A DNA stretch of 64,000 nucleotides. Origin: Nonomuraea sp. PA05 (GTDB taxonomy: Bacteria; Actinomycetota; Actinomycetes; Streptosporangiales; Streptosporangiaceae). Every line of letters starts with the position of its first letter. The stretch's first letter is position 1. Under the pieces are notes generated by a model that saw nothing but the letters and a program-made list of their open reading frames with translations, was not told where the DNA came from and searched no databases. Below, piece after piece: positions 1-8,708 of the stretch. The position numbers were made by a program, and so were the translations under genes. The DNA lies in contig NZ_VSEY01000005.1 of assembly GCF_008086045.1 (NCBI RefSeq), positions 186,001 to 250,000 of the forward strand, written 5' to 3'.

Positions 1-1583
1 GGCACGATGACGGCCGCCGCCCGCTGGCCGGCCCGCGGGTCGTGGTATCCGACGACGGCCACCTCCCTGATGCCCGGATGGGCGTGCAGGGCCTCCTCCA
101 CGCTGAACACCGGCACGAGGCGGTTCTGGCACGAGATGCGCTCGGCCGCCCGGCCCACGTAGCGCAACCCGCCGCGGCCGTCGTCGCGGGCCAGGTCGCC
201 GCTGTGGTACCAGCCGCCGGTGTCGTCCGGCCGCCAGGTCAGGCCGGAGCCGTCGCGATCGACGGTGCCCAGGCACACCGAGGCGCTGCGCACCGCGATC
301 TCACCGACCCCGTCCTCGCCCGCGCCGTCCTCTCCCCCGCTGTCATCGCCCCCGCTGTCATCGCCCCCGCTGTCATCGCCCCCACCGTCCTCTCTCCCAC
401 CGTCCTCGCCCATCCAGCCCTGGTCCGGAGGCTCCAGGCGGAGCTCCACGCCGGGGCGGGCGCGGCCGATGCTGTGCTCGGCCCAGTCGGGCGGGTCGCC
501 CTGCGTGGTGCTCGTGCAGGCGCTGGCCTCGGTGCTGCCCCACGCGTTGAGCAGCGGGACGCCGAACGCCTGGCGGATCAGCCGGGCCTGGTGCGCGTAC
601 AGGGACGAGCCGAAGCTGATCGCGAGCCGCAGGCCGGTCAGCGGACGCGGCTCGGCGATCTGAGCCTGGGCCAGCCGTTCCAGGCCGATGGGGGTGCTGG
701 GCAGCCGGGCGACCTCGTAGGTGGCGATGAGGTCGAGCACAGCGCGCGGGTCGTGGCAGTCGGCGAACACGGCGGGCCCGCGCGACAGCACCGTCGCGGC
801 GACCACCTGCCGGTAGCCGCGGGCGTAGGCCGGTGAGGCGAGCACCGCGCGGGCGGCCGGCGCACGCGCGGTGTGCGCCTCACCGGCGCGCTGCCCGCGA
901 GCCAGGGCGGCGTGCGTGGTGTTGAAGCTGTGCAGCGCCCACGTGGGGTGGCCGGTGGTGCCGGAGCTGGCGTGCAGCAGCGCCACGTCGTCGGGCCCCA
1001 GGGGCGTGGGCTCGCAGGTTCCCGGCGCGTCGCGCAGGCAGGCGCCGTAGCCGAGCGCTCCGGCGGGCAGGTCGTCGCCGATCACCACGAGGTGGCGCAG
1101 CGCGGGCAGCCGCCCGGCCCGATCGGCCAGCTCCCGCGCCGGCTCGCTGTTCCCCCACCGGTCCACGGTGACCAGGACGCCCGCCGCCGTGGCGGCCAGC
1201 ATGCGTTCTGCCTCCCGCGCGCCCGTGTCCACGTGCATGGGCATGAAGACGGCGCCCCGGTGGGCGCAGGCCAGGGCGAGCACCGCCAGCTCCCACCAGC
1301 TGGGGAGCTGGACGGCGACCACGTCCCCCCGGGCGATGCCCAGGCGGCTCAGCCCGGCGGCGTGCCGCTCGACGTGTCCGGCCAGCTCGGCGAAGGTGAG
1401 GCGGCAGACCCGCCGCTCGGCGTGCCGCCAGTTGATCAGCGCGACCCGGCCGGGAACGGTGGCCGCCGCGTCCCGCAGATCGTCCAGCGGGGTACGGTCG
1501 CGCCACCAGCCCTGCGCCCGGTACCGCGCGGCGACCTCCGGGCGCGGGCGCACCGCGGCGAACACCTCGCCCAGCCCGTTCAC
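1..1583 (-). CDS. AMP-dependent acyl/aryl-CoA synthetase-like ligase (3' end beyond window)
   Basis: Adenylate-forming ligase (ANL superfamily), which would activate a carboxylic acid as acyl-AMP. Translating the minus strand from the GTG at 1583 gives an uninterrupted frame to the window edge, about 527 residues. The phosphate-binding loop reads SSGTTGHPTW, the A5-type motif NAWGSTEAS, and the A7-type motif YHSGDLARDD. The C-terminal part is cut off by the window, so the catalytic lysine cannot be seen. The GTG overlaps the stop of the upstream ATP-grasp gene (GTGA), so the two are translationally coupled and probably act in one small-molecule pathway. A GGDDS-type repeat sits between the central motifs and is not expected in this family. 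The substrate cannot be told from sequence. Confidence 0.85.
   Translation of the reverse strand, partial: MNGLGEVFAAVRPRPEVAARYRAQGWWRDRTPLDDLRDAAATVPGRVALINWRHAERRVCRLTFAELAGHVERHAAGLSRLGIARGDVVAVQLPSWWELAVLALACAHRGAVFMPMHVDTGAREAERMLAATAAGVLVTVDRWGNSEPARELADRAGRLPALRHLVVIGDDLPAGALGYGACLRDAPGTCEPTPLGPDDVALLHASSGTTGHPTWALHSFNTTHAALARGQRAGEAHTARAPAARAVLASPAYARGYRQVVAATVLSRGPAVFADCHDPRAVLDLIATYEVARLPSTPIGLERLAQAQIAEPRPLTGLRLAISFGSSLYAHQARLIRQAFGVPLLNAWGSTEASACTSTTQGDPPDWAEHSIGRARPGVELRLEPPDQGWMGEDGGREDGGGDDSGGDDSGGDDSGGEDGAGEDGVGEIAVRSASVCLGTVDRDGSGLTWRPDDTGGWYHSGDLARDDGRGGLRYVGRAAERISCQNRLVPVFSVEEALHAHPGIREVAVVGYHDPRAGQRAAAVIV
320..412 (-). repeat. 15-bp tandem repeat encoding acidic Gly/Asp/Ser tract
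   Basis: Three near-perfect 15-bp units (ccccgctgtcatcgc on the plus strand) from about 335 to 379, with degenerate flanking units to about 412. In the ligase frame they encode repeated GGDDS/GGEDG blocks. The unit length is a multiple of three, so copy-number change would keep the frame. Confidence 0.8.
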
Positions 1584-2860
1584 AGGTACACCGGATGGGC
1601 CAGGCCGCCACGGGCGATGTTGAGCCGTTCGCCGCCGGCCGCGCGCGACGCCGCCACCGCCAGGCGGCCGTTGACGGCCGCGAGCACGAGGTCGTGACGC
1701 AGCAGGGCGCCGTCCGGGGACCGCATGACGGGCGCGGGGCAGTAGCTCTGCACCAGCCAGCGTCCGGCCAGCCCCGCGTCCACCGCGGCCGTCCAGTCGC
1801 GTGACTCCAGGCCCACGACCACGCCGCGGCCGCGCGTGTCCAGCGGGCGTTTGAGCACGTAGTCACCGGGCCGGGCACGGATCAGGCGCACCGTGGCGGC
1901 GTCGCAGGCGGCGAGGTTGCGCGACCAGGGGATGCTGCCGCGCACCAGCGCGAGATCGGCCGGGTCGAACAGGTCGGCGTAGCGCGGGTCGGACAGCACG
2001 GCCAGGCACAGCTTGTTGTCGCCGATGAGGCGCCCGTGCAGGCCGTTCTGCACGAACAGCGCGCCGGATCGGACCGCCCGCACGTAGGGCTCCAGCTCCG
2101 GCCGCAGGCGCGCGAAGTCGCGCATCCCGATCTTGGCGTACGCGCACCGCACCGCTTCGCCCCGGACGAGCACCCGGTCGCCGGCCAGCCGCACCTCGCG
2201 AGGGTCCGCCTCGATCACGCGCACCCCCAGCTCGGCCAGCGCGGCGAGGTAGCGGCTGAACTCGGTGCGGTGCCCGCCTTCGGGACGCAGCAACGCCACG
2301 ACGTCCGGACGCCGCCCGGTCTCCTGCTCGGCCGCCTCCACGAGCCAGCGGCCGACCCAGTGCGGGGCCTCTCCGGGCAACGGCGGCGGCAGCCGCAGAC
2401 CGCCCGCGGTGAGCAGCGGGCGCCACCGCGCGGCCAGGCCGCCCACCCCCATGCCGCCCGGGCAGTTGGCGTTGGTCTCCAGCACCTTCAGCCCGCCGTC
2501 CGGCTGTGGCATGGTGTCCAGCCGCATCACGTGCACGCGCCCGGCCGCGATCACCTCCCCGGCGAACTCCTCCGGCCGCAGCGCCGCCGGCCAGGCCAGC
2601 ACCTCGCGCAGCCGCTCGTCCTGGGGGTAGGCGGCCACGACCGTCTCGATGAGCCGGTGGTAAGCGGCCACCAGCCGCTCCAAGGGCTCTCGCCGGCCTG
2701 GTCTGACGCACAGCGGGGACGCGGCGGGGACTCCGTCCGTGGGCGGGCCGGCGCCACTCTCGGCCAGCACCCGGCGCACCCTGGCGGGGAACCTCTCATC
2801 CCAGCCGGGCCAGCGTGCGGATCGCCCCGGAACCTCGGCCGCCATCGTGGATCGAGACAT
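1580..2860 (-). CDS. ATP-grasp family protein (glutathionylspermidine-synthase-like fold)
   Basis: A 426-residue protein with ATP-grasp hallmarks: VLETNANCPGG in the first third, NGLHGRLIGDNKLCLAVLSD in the middle, and KRPLDTRGRGVVVG then LVQSYC near the C-terminus. Such enzymes ligate a carboxylate to an amine or thiol through an acyl-phosphate. The motif order resembles the permuted or GspS-like ATP-grasps, but I cannot assign a substrate. I chose the ATG at 2860 (protein begins MSRSTMAAEV); a longer frame opens at 2896 but starts with an unlikely Cys-rich leader. The stop overlaps the GTG of the downstream ligase. An ATP-grasp plus an AMP-ligase suggests a peptide- or amide-forming pathway. 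Confidence 0.75.
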   Translation of the reverse strand: MSRSTMAAEVPGRSARWPGWDERFPARVRRVLAESGAGPPTDGVPAASPLCVRPGRREPLERLVAAYHRLIETVVAAYPQDERLREVLAWPAALRPEEFAGEVIAAGRVHVMRLDTMPQPDGGLKVLETNANCPGGMGVGGLAARWRPLLTAGGLRLPPPLPGEAPHWVGRWLVEAAEQETGRRPDVVALLRPEGGHRTEFSRYLAALAELGVRVIEADPREVRLAGDRVLVRGEAVRCAYAKIGMRDFARLRPELEPYVRAVRSGALFVQNGLHGRLIGDNKLCLAVLSDPRYADLFDPADLALVRGSIPWSRNLAACDAATVRLIRARPGDYVLKRPLDTRGRGVVVGLESRDWTAAVDAGLAGRWLVQSYCPAPVMRSPDGALLRHDLVLAAVNGRLAVAASRAAGGERLNIARGGLAHPVYL

Positions 2861-2972
2861 AAGTCCAGCTTGACCCGCCTGGACGCACCAACACAATAAC
2901 TTTCCGTGACTTTATTTGTACTCTCCGCAATCGCGCGGAGCGTGGCGCGCAGAACTGGAGGGGCGACCCGCC

Positions 2973-5900
2973 TCAGTCGAACAGGCGCAGGCGGTGGGCC
3001 GTGGCCGCGGCCTCGCCGCGCGTGGCCACCCCCAGCTTGGCCAGGATGTTGGACACGTGCACACTCACCGTCTTGATCGAGATGACCAGCTCCTCGGCGA
3101 TCTCCCGGTTGCTGCGCCCGTTCGTCACCTCCCGCAGCACCTCCAGCTCGCGGGCCGTGAGCCCGAGCGGCTGCCCGCCGCCGGCCTCCTCCCCGCCGCC
3201 GGGGCCGCCGCCGACGCCGCCGATCCTGGCCCGCCGCCCGAACACGTCGAGCTGCTCCAGCAGCGGCGTCGCCCCCAGCTCGCGCGCCAGGTCACGGGAG
3301 CGGGTCAGCCGGGCCGCCGCCCCCTGCCGGTCACCGGCCGCGAGCGCCGCCTGCGCCGCGGCCACGAGGCACAGCGCCTCGGCGTACGGCTCCCGCAGCG
3401 CCTCCCACGCGCCCACCGCGAGGTCCCATGCCTTGAGCCGCCAGGCGGTCACCTCGGCGGCGTTCGCCAGCGGCGTCTCCGGCCCGGTCAGGGCGTCGAA
3501 CGTGAGCCGGTGCGCCTGCTGCAGATCGCCCTCGACCACCAGCTTCCCGCCGAGCGCCCGCAACCGCGGCACCAGCGACAGCGCGAGCCGCGCGACAGGC
3601 CCGAGCGACGCGACCTCCGCCGGCATGCCTTCCCCGCCGGAGCGCGAAGCAGCCCCCGCCTCTCCGGAGCCCGCCCCTCCGGAGCCCATCCCGCCGGAGC
3701 CCATCCCGCCGGAGCCCACGGCGGCGTCCGTGAGCCGCGCCGACGGCACCACCGCCCACACGAGCTGCGCGACAGCCACCAGCACCGGCCACGAGTATCG
3801 CGGGCTGCTCACCAGATCGCGCTCCTCCAGCGCCCGCACCGCCGCCTCCACCGCCTGGTCGAGCTGCCCCCGGGCCTGCAGCAGCCGGATCTCCCTGCAC
3901 AGGTGCGGCAGGGTCGTCTGATCCCGGTAGCTGCCCCGCGACAACACGCTGCGTGAGGCGTCCAGCAGCTTCTCGGCCCGGTCGTACTGCCCGCGGGCCA
4001 GCGCGATGTCGGCGGCGAAGCCCTGGAGGCTGGCCCGGTAGGGGGCGGGCGGGACGAGCTCCAGCGCGTGCTCGACGACTTCCAGCGCCTCGTCCCAGCG
4101 CCCGAGCGAGACCAGCGGCTCGGCCAGGTTGATCGACAGGAACGTGCCCGACGTGCGGGCCAGGCCATACTGGCGGGCCTCCTCGACGCCCTCGCGGGCG
4201 ACCTGCGCGGCCCGCTCGTGCATCCCGGCGCCTTCCAGCGCGTCGGACTCGGAGATGGCGCACCGCATCAGCGCGTTGTACGCCTCGCCGCGCCGGGCGA
4301 TGCGGCGGGCCTCCTCGAACGCGGTGAGCTGGGTGTCCATGTCGGCGTAGCAGGCATGGCCCCAGGTGAGGCTGATCATGGCGTGCGCCTCGACGTTGGT
4401 GTCGCCCACCTCGTGGCCGATCTCCATCGCGAGCCGGGCGGTGGCCTGCCGCTCCGGCCGGTCCTTCAGCAGGTGCAGCATGCGCGACAGGCTCTCCAGC
4501 ACCTGGCCGCGCAGCTTGAGCTGGTCGGCGGGGACGAGGGCGGCGGCCTGGCGCAGGTCTTCGACGTGGCCGGGGCGGCCCAGGTCGTAGCGGGTGAGGC
4601 CGCGCTGGCGCAGCAGCATGGCCGCCCTGATCGGCTCGACGCAGTGGTCGAGCTCTTCGAGCGCGGCGGTCGCCATGGCGATGCGCCGCTCGTACTCGCC
4701 GGACAGGTGGGCGACGGTGGCGGTCTGCCTGAGCACGTCGATGCGGTCGCCGCCGATGCGTTCGGCCGCGTCGGGCACCTGGTCCCACAGCTCCAGCACC
4801 CGGGAGAGCATGCGGAGCTGCTCGTCGTAGGCGGTGGACTTGCGGGCGGCGGCGGCCGCGCGCCAGGCGCTGATGAGCGCCCAGGTGGAGTCGTGGGCGG
4901 AGTGCCAGTGATGGGCCAGCTCGATCGCGCCGCGCGGGGCGGGCAGGATCGACAGGTCGCGCTCCAGCGCCTCGGCGTAGCGGGTGTGCAGGCGGACGTG
5001 CTCGCCGGGCAGCAGGTCGTCGTGGAGCGCCTCGCGGATGAGCGCGTGGCGGAAGCTGTAGCCCTCGCCGTCGACCACGAGCACGTTGCCCGCGACGGCG
5101 GGCCGCAGCGCGCGCGACAGCGCGTTCTCGTCGAGCCCGGCGACGGCGCTGAGCAGGGCGTGCTCGATGCGCTGGCCGCCGGCGCTGGCCACCCGCAGCA
5201 GCTCCTGCGTCTCCTCCGGCAGCCGCTCGACGCTGGCCAGCAGCAGGTCGCGCAGCGACTCGGGCAGCGCCTCGCCGCCGCCGCACTCGTTGAGCAGCGC
5301 CTCCACGAACAGCGGGTTGCCCTCGCTGCGCGCGTAGATCAGGTCCATGTCGACGGTGGACGGCTCGCGCTCCAGGATCCCCGCCGCCAGGGCGACGGCC
5401 TCCTTGCGGGTGAGCCGGCGCAGCTCGGACCTGGTCACCCACTCGACCCGGCCCAGCTCGGCGAGCAGCGGCCGCAGCGGATGGTTGCGGTGCAGCTCGT
5501 CGGTGCGGTAGGTGACCACGAGGAGCACACGGGCCGCCGTACGCTGATAGCGCACGAGGAACGTCAGCAGGTCGCGGGTGGAGCGGTCGGCCCAGTGCGC
5601 GTCCTCCACGATCAGCACCACGGGCCGCTCCTCGGCCAGCCGCTCCAGCAGCCCGAGCACCTGCTCGAACAGCCGCGCCCTGGCCTCAGGCCCGTCCTTG
5701 CCCGGCTCGCCGAACTCGGGCAGCAGCCGCGCCAGCGCGCGCGCGTTGCCACCGGGCACGAGCGCGGCCACCGCGTCGCGGCCCAGCTCGCGCACCAGCC
5801 CGCGCAGCACGGCGGTGAACGGCGCGAACGGCAGACCCTCGGTGCCCAGCTCCAGGCAGCCGCCGACGAGGACCAGCGCGTCGCCGGCCCGGTGCTCGAC

Positions 5901-6056
5901 GAACTCCCTGATCAGCCGGGTCTTGCCGACCCCTGCCTCGCCGCCCACCAGCACGGTGGACGACGCTCCGGCGCGCGATCTGACCAGGGCGTCACCGAGG
6001 GCGGCCAGCTCGCGGGCACGCCCGACGAACAGGGGGCTCACGGCGTGGATACTCAC
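2973..6056 (-). CDS. LuxR-family (LAL) transcriptional regulator with AAA ATPase domain
   Basis: A 1027-residue LAL regulator (large ATP-binding LuxR). The N-terminal ATPase has a Walker A loop [12 protein letters not shown] near residue 40 and a Walker B-like [13 protein letters not shown] long helical TPR-like region follows. The C-terminal LuxR helix-turn-helix reads [29 protein letters not shown] residues, then a recognition helix with [15 protein letters not shown]. An insert of [10 protein letters not shown] repeats lies near residues 777-797. The start is a GTG at 6056; a second GTG five codons in is possible. It is 112 bp upstream of the ATP-grasp gene on the same strand and could regulate that pair, but this is inference. 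Confidence 0.93.
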   Translation of the reverse strand: MSIHAVSPLFVGRARELAALGDALVRSRAGASSTVLVGGEAGVGKTRLIREFVEHRAGDALVLVGGCLELGTEGLPFAPFTAVLRGLVRELGRDAVAALVPGGNARALARLLPEFGEPGKDGPEARARLFEQVLGLLERLAEERPVVLIVEDAHWADRSTRDLLTFLVRYQRTAARVLLVVTYRTDELHRNHPLRPLLAELGRVEWVTRSELRRLTRKEAVALAAGILEREPSTVDMDLIYARSEGNPLFVEALLNECGGGEALPESLRDLLLASVERLPEETQELLRVASAGGQRIEHALLSAVAGLDENALSRALRPAVAGNVLVVDGEGYSFRHALIREALHDDLLPGEHVRLHTRYAEALERDLSILPAPRGAIELAHHWHSAHDSTWALISAWRAAAAARKSTAYDEQLRMLSRVLELWDQVPDAAERIGGDRIDVLRQTATVAHLSGEYERRIAMATAALEELDHCVEPIRAAMLLRQRGLTRYDLGRPGHVEDLRQAAALVPADQLKLRGQVLESLSRMLHLLKDRPERQATARLAMEIGHEVGDTNVEAHAMISLTWGHACYADMDTQLTAFEEARRIARRGEAYNALMRCAISESDALEGAGMHERAAQVAREGVEEARQYGLARTSGTFLSINLAEPLVSLGRWDEALEVVEHALELVPPAPYRASLQGFAADIALARGQYDRAEKLLDASRSVLSRGSYRDQTTLPHLCREIRLLQARGQLDQAVEAAVRALEERDLVSSPRYSWPVLVAVAQLVWAVVPSARLTDAAVGSGGMGSGGMGSGGAGSGEAGAASRSGGEGMPAEVASLGPVARLALSLVPRLRALGGKLVVEGDLQQAHRLTFDALTGPETPLANAAEVTAWRLKAWDLAVGAWEALREPYAEALCLVAAAQAALAAGDRQGAAARLTRSRDLARELGATPLLEQLDVFGRRARIGGVGGGPGGGEEAGGGQPLGLTARELEVLREVTNGRSNREIAEELVISIKTVSVHVSNILAKLGVATRGEAAATAHRLRLFD
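3640..3725 (-). repeat. in-frame Gly/Ser-rich tandem repeat in the LAL regulator
   Basis: Imperfect 15-bp units built on ccggagcccatcccg. They encode [20 protein letters not shown] in the helical region of the regulator. They probably form a flexible linker between helical repeats. Confidence 0.75.
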
Positions 6057-6101
6057 GCCCTAAGGATGCCATCCGCGCACGACAGAAACGCTCCCGAGGC
6101 C

Positions 6102-6190
6102 GCCCCTTCGCGCTCAGCGCAGAACCGCGAGCAGGCCCCCTTCGCGCTCAGCGCAGAATCACGAACAAAGCCGCCACGTGCTCAGCGCAG
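6102..6190. repeat. three 34-bp-spaced direct repeats between the LAL and GNAT genes
   Basis: The 11-mer gctcagcgcag occurs at 6112, 6146 and 6180, exactly 34 bp apart. The first two copies share a longer block (cccttcgcgctcagcgcagaa). The third copy overlaps the stop codon and last codons of the GNAT gene. The repeats fill most of the 125-bp gap upstream of the LAL gene. Purpose unknown. Confidence 0.8.
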
Positions 6191-6616
6191 CACCTTACGG
6201 AAGAACGTGGCGGAAGCCTCGTACCCCAGCGCGTGATAGAACTCCGGCGCCCGCCGCGTCGCCATCGCCACGTACCCCGCCTCACGCGACCGGGCCCACC
6301 GCTCGAACTCCTCCAGCAGCGCCCGCCCGATCCCCTGCCGCCGCGACCCGGACCCGACCATGGCCTCCTCGACCCAGGCGACGGGCCCGTTCGCGAAGAG
6401 CGTCAGATGCACGAACCCGAGCAGGTACCCGTGGACCCGCCCGTTCACGACGGCGGTGAGCAGCAGGGCGTCGTCGTTGGCCAGCAGCGCGGGCAGCGCG
6501 GCGTCGAAGGCGTCGCGCTCGGGCCTGAAGGTCAGGCCGAACTCGCGGGCCAGCGCGAACACCTCGTCCGCGTCCGACTTCTCCGCCCTCCTGATGAGAA
6601 GATCGTCAGCCGTCAT
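6182..6616 (-). CDS. GNAT-family N-acetyltransferase
   Basis: A single-domain acetyltransferase of 144 residues, using acetyl-CoA on an unknown amine. Residues 60-110 carry the GNAT core: a strand with VNGRVHGYLLGFVHL, then VEEAMVGSGSRRQGIGRALLEEFERWA, in which RRQGIGRALL is the acetyl-CoA pyrophosphate-binding loop. The C-terminal FYHALGYEASATFFRKVL matches the usual motif B region. I chose the ATG at 6616, preceded by an AGGG-containing site, over an in-frame TTG at 6622. It is a stand-alone gene. Confidence 0.9.
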   Translation of the reverse strand: MTADDLLIRRAEKSDADEVFALAREFGLTFRPERDAFDAALPALLANDDALLLTAVVNGRVHGYLLGFVHLTLFANGPVAWVEEAMVGSGSRRQGIGRALLEEFERWARSREAGYVAMATRRAPEFYHALGYEASATFFRKVLR

Positions 6617-6662
6617 GACCAACGACCCTAGATCGTCGTGTGCGCATCACGCAAACACCTGT

Positions 6663-7799
6663 TCACAGGTCACCCAGCCCGAGTTGCCGGGCGATGAGCA
6701 TCCGCTGCACCTCGCTGGTGCCCTCGCCGATCTCCAGGATCTTGGCGTCGCGGTAGAAACGGCCGACGGGGAACTCGTTCATGAACCCGTAGCCGCCGAA
6801 GATCTGCGTCGCGTCCCTGGAGTTGTCCATGGCCGCGTTCGACGAGACCAGCTTGGCGATCGCCGCTTCCTTCTTGAACGGCACCCCGGCCAGCATCTTC
6901 TCGGCCGCGTGGTAGTAGGCCAGGCGGGCGGTGTGGGCGCGGGCCTCCATGTCGGCGATCTTGAACTGGATGGCCTGGTAGTGGCCGATGGGGTGGCCGA
7001 ACGCCTTGCGGTCCCTGACGTAGCGCAGGCACTCGTCCACGCAGCCCTGCGCGAGCCCCACGCCGATCGCGCCGATCGCGATCCGCCCCTCGTCGAGGGT
7101 CTGCAGGAACTGGGCGTAGCCGCGGCCGCGCTCGCCCAGCAGGTTCCCGGCCGGGACGCGGCAGTCGGTGAACGACAGCTCCCGGGTGTCGGAGGCGTTC
7201 CAGCCGACCTTGGAGTACTTCTTCGACACGGCGAACCCGGGCGTGCCGCTCGGCACCAGGATCGTGGAGATCTCCCGCTCGCCCGTGAGGGCGGCCACGC
7301 CGACGACGCCGGTGATGTCCGTGCCGGAGTTCGTGATGAACGCCTTGGTCCCGTTGAGCACCCATTCGTGGCCGTCGAGCACGGCCGTGGTGCGCATCCC
7401 GCCCGGCACGTCGGAGCCGCCGCCCGGCTCCGTGAGCCCGAACGCGCCCAGCCGCTCCCCCGCCGCCAGGCCGGGCAGCCAGTGCCTGCGCTGCTCCTCG
7501 GTGCCGAACCGGAAGATCGGCATCGCGCCCAGCGACACCGCCGCCTCCAGGGTGACCGCCACGCTGGAGTCGACCCTGGCCAGCTCCTCCAGGGCCAGGC
7601 AGAGGGCGAAGTAGTCGCCGCCCATCCCGCCGTACTCCTCGGGGAACGGCAGGCCGAACAGCCCCATGCCGCCCATCTGCCGCACGACGTCGTACGGGAA
7701 CTCCTCCCGCTCGTAGAAGTCGCCGATCACCGGCGCGACCACGTCGCGGGCGAACGCCTCGACCGTCTTGCGCAGCTCTTCGTACTCGTCGTTGAGCAT
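6663..7799 (-). CDS. acyl-CoA dehydrogenase (probable isovaleryl-CoA dehydrogenase)
   Basis: An FAD-dependent acyl-CoA dehydrogenase of 378 residues, the normal family length. Signatures include FGLTEPGGGSDVPGG with WVLNGTKAFITN (flavin and substrate region) and a C-terminal IFGGYGFMNEFPVGRFYRD followed by GEGTSEVQRMLIARQLG, which carries the catalytic glutamate. It is the last gene of a four-gene minus-strand operon with both methylcrotonyl-CoA carboxylase subunits and HMG-CoA lyase. From this context it most likely oxidises isovaleryl-CoA to 3-methylcrotonyl-CoA in leucine breakdown (LiuA role). It starts 3 bp after the HMG-CoA lyase stop, with an AAAGG site inside that gene. Confidence 0.93.
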   Translation of the reverse strand: MLNDEYEELRKTVEAFARDVVAPVIGDFYEREEFPYDVVRQMGGMGLFGLPFPEEYGGMGGDYFALCLALEELARVDSSVAVTLEAAVSLGAMPIFRFGTEEQRRHWLPGLAAGERLGAFGLTEPGGGSDVPGGMRTTAVLDGHEWVLNGTKAFITNSGTDITGVVGVAALTGEREISTILVPSGTPGFAVSKKYSKVGWNASDTRELSFTDCRVPAGNLLGERGRGYAQFLQTLDEGRIAIGAIGVGLAQGCVDECLRYVRDRKAFGHPIGHYQAIQFKIADMEARAHTARLAYYHAAEKMLAGVPFKKEAAIAKLVSSNAAMDNSRDATQIFGGYGFMNEFPVGRFYRDAKILEIGEGTSEVQRMLIARQLGLGDL

Positions 7800-7802
7800 G
7801 TC

Positions 7803-8708
7803 TCAGCCTTTCGAAAGCGCCTGTACGACGCGGGACGGGCTGGGCCTGCCGAGCAGCTCCGCCAGCCAGGCGCTGGTGGACACGAGCTTGCCCAGGTCGA
7901 GGCCGGTCTCGATGCCGAGCCCGCGCAGCATCCAGACCAGGTCCTCGGTGGCCAGGTTGCCGGTGGCGGAGTCGGCGTACGGGCAGCCGCCGATGCCGCC
8001 CGTGGAGGCGTCGATGGTGGTGACGCCCGATCTCAGCGCTGCCAGGGTGTTGGACAGCGCCTGTCCGTAGGTGTCGTGGAAGTGCACGGCCAGCCGCTCC
8101 GGCGTACGGAAGGCCTCGATCAGCGCGGTGACGTGGCCGGGCGTGCCGACGCCGATCGTGTCGCCGAGCGACAGCTCGTAGCAGCCCAGCCCGAGCAGCC
8201 GCTCGCCGACCTGGACGACCTGCCCGATCGGCGTTGGCCCCTCCCAAGGGTCGCCGAAGCACATCGACACGTACGCGCGCACCTTGATCCCGTTGTCCAG
8301 CGCCCTGGCCACGACCGGCTCGAACATCTCGAACTGGCTCTCCAGGCTGCGGTTCAGGTTCTTGGCGGCGAACGTCTCGGTGGCGCTGGCGAAGATGGCG
8401 ATCTCGTCCACGCCCAGGTCGAGGGCGCGATCGAGGCCGCGCAGGTTCGGCACGAGCACGGGGTAGCGCACGCCGGGCTTCCTGTGCAGCCTGGCGAGGA
8501 GCTGGTCGGCGTCCGCGAGCTGCGGCACCCACTTCGGGTGCACGAAGCTGGTCGCCTCGATCACCTTGTGCCCCGCGTCGGCGAGCCGTTCGATGAACGC
8601 GGCCTTCACCTCGACGGGGATGACCGCGGACTCGTTCTGCAGGCCGTCGCGCGGGCCGACCTCGTAGATCGTGACCTGGTGCGGAAGACCTTCCATGGGG
8701 TACGGCAT
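7803..8708 (-). CDS. hydroxymethylglutaryl-CoA lyase
   Basis: Cleaves HMG-CoA into acetoacetate and acetyl-CoA, the last step of leucine degradation. The protein has the DRE-TIM signature EVGPRDGLQNE near the N-terminus, ATSFVHPKWVPQLAD, the metal-site segment HFHDTYGQALSN, and the active-site loop GGIGGCPYADSATGN containing the conserved cysteine. I chose the ATG at 8708, with AGGAGG five bases upstream. A GTG immediately before it (8711) overlaps the carboxylase stop, and either start couples the two genes. LiuE-type role by context. Confidence 0.94.
   Translation of the reverse strand: MPYPMEGLPHQVTIYEVGPRDGLQNESAVIPVEVKAAFIERLADAGHKVIEATSFVHPKWVPQLADADQLLARLHRKPGVRYPVLVPNLRGLDRALDLGVDEIAIFASATETFAAKNLNRSLESQFEMFEPVVARALDNGIKVRAYVSMCFGDPWEGPTPIGQVVQVGERLLGLGCYELSLGDTIGVGTPGHVTALIEAFRTPERLAVHFHDTYGQALSNTLAALRSGVTTIDASTGGIGGCPYADSATGNLATEDLVWMLRGLGIETGLDLGKLVSTSAWLAELLGRPSPSRVVQALSKG

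Noticed and set aside
880..1878. Long minus-strand frame overlapping the ligase and ATP-grasp genes.
   Set aside because: Its Arg/Gly/Ala-rich translation is a frame shadow; the ligase frame from 1583 carries the real motifs.
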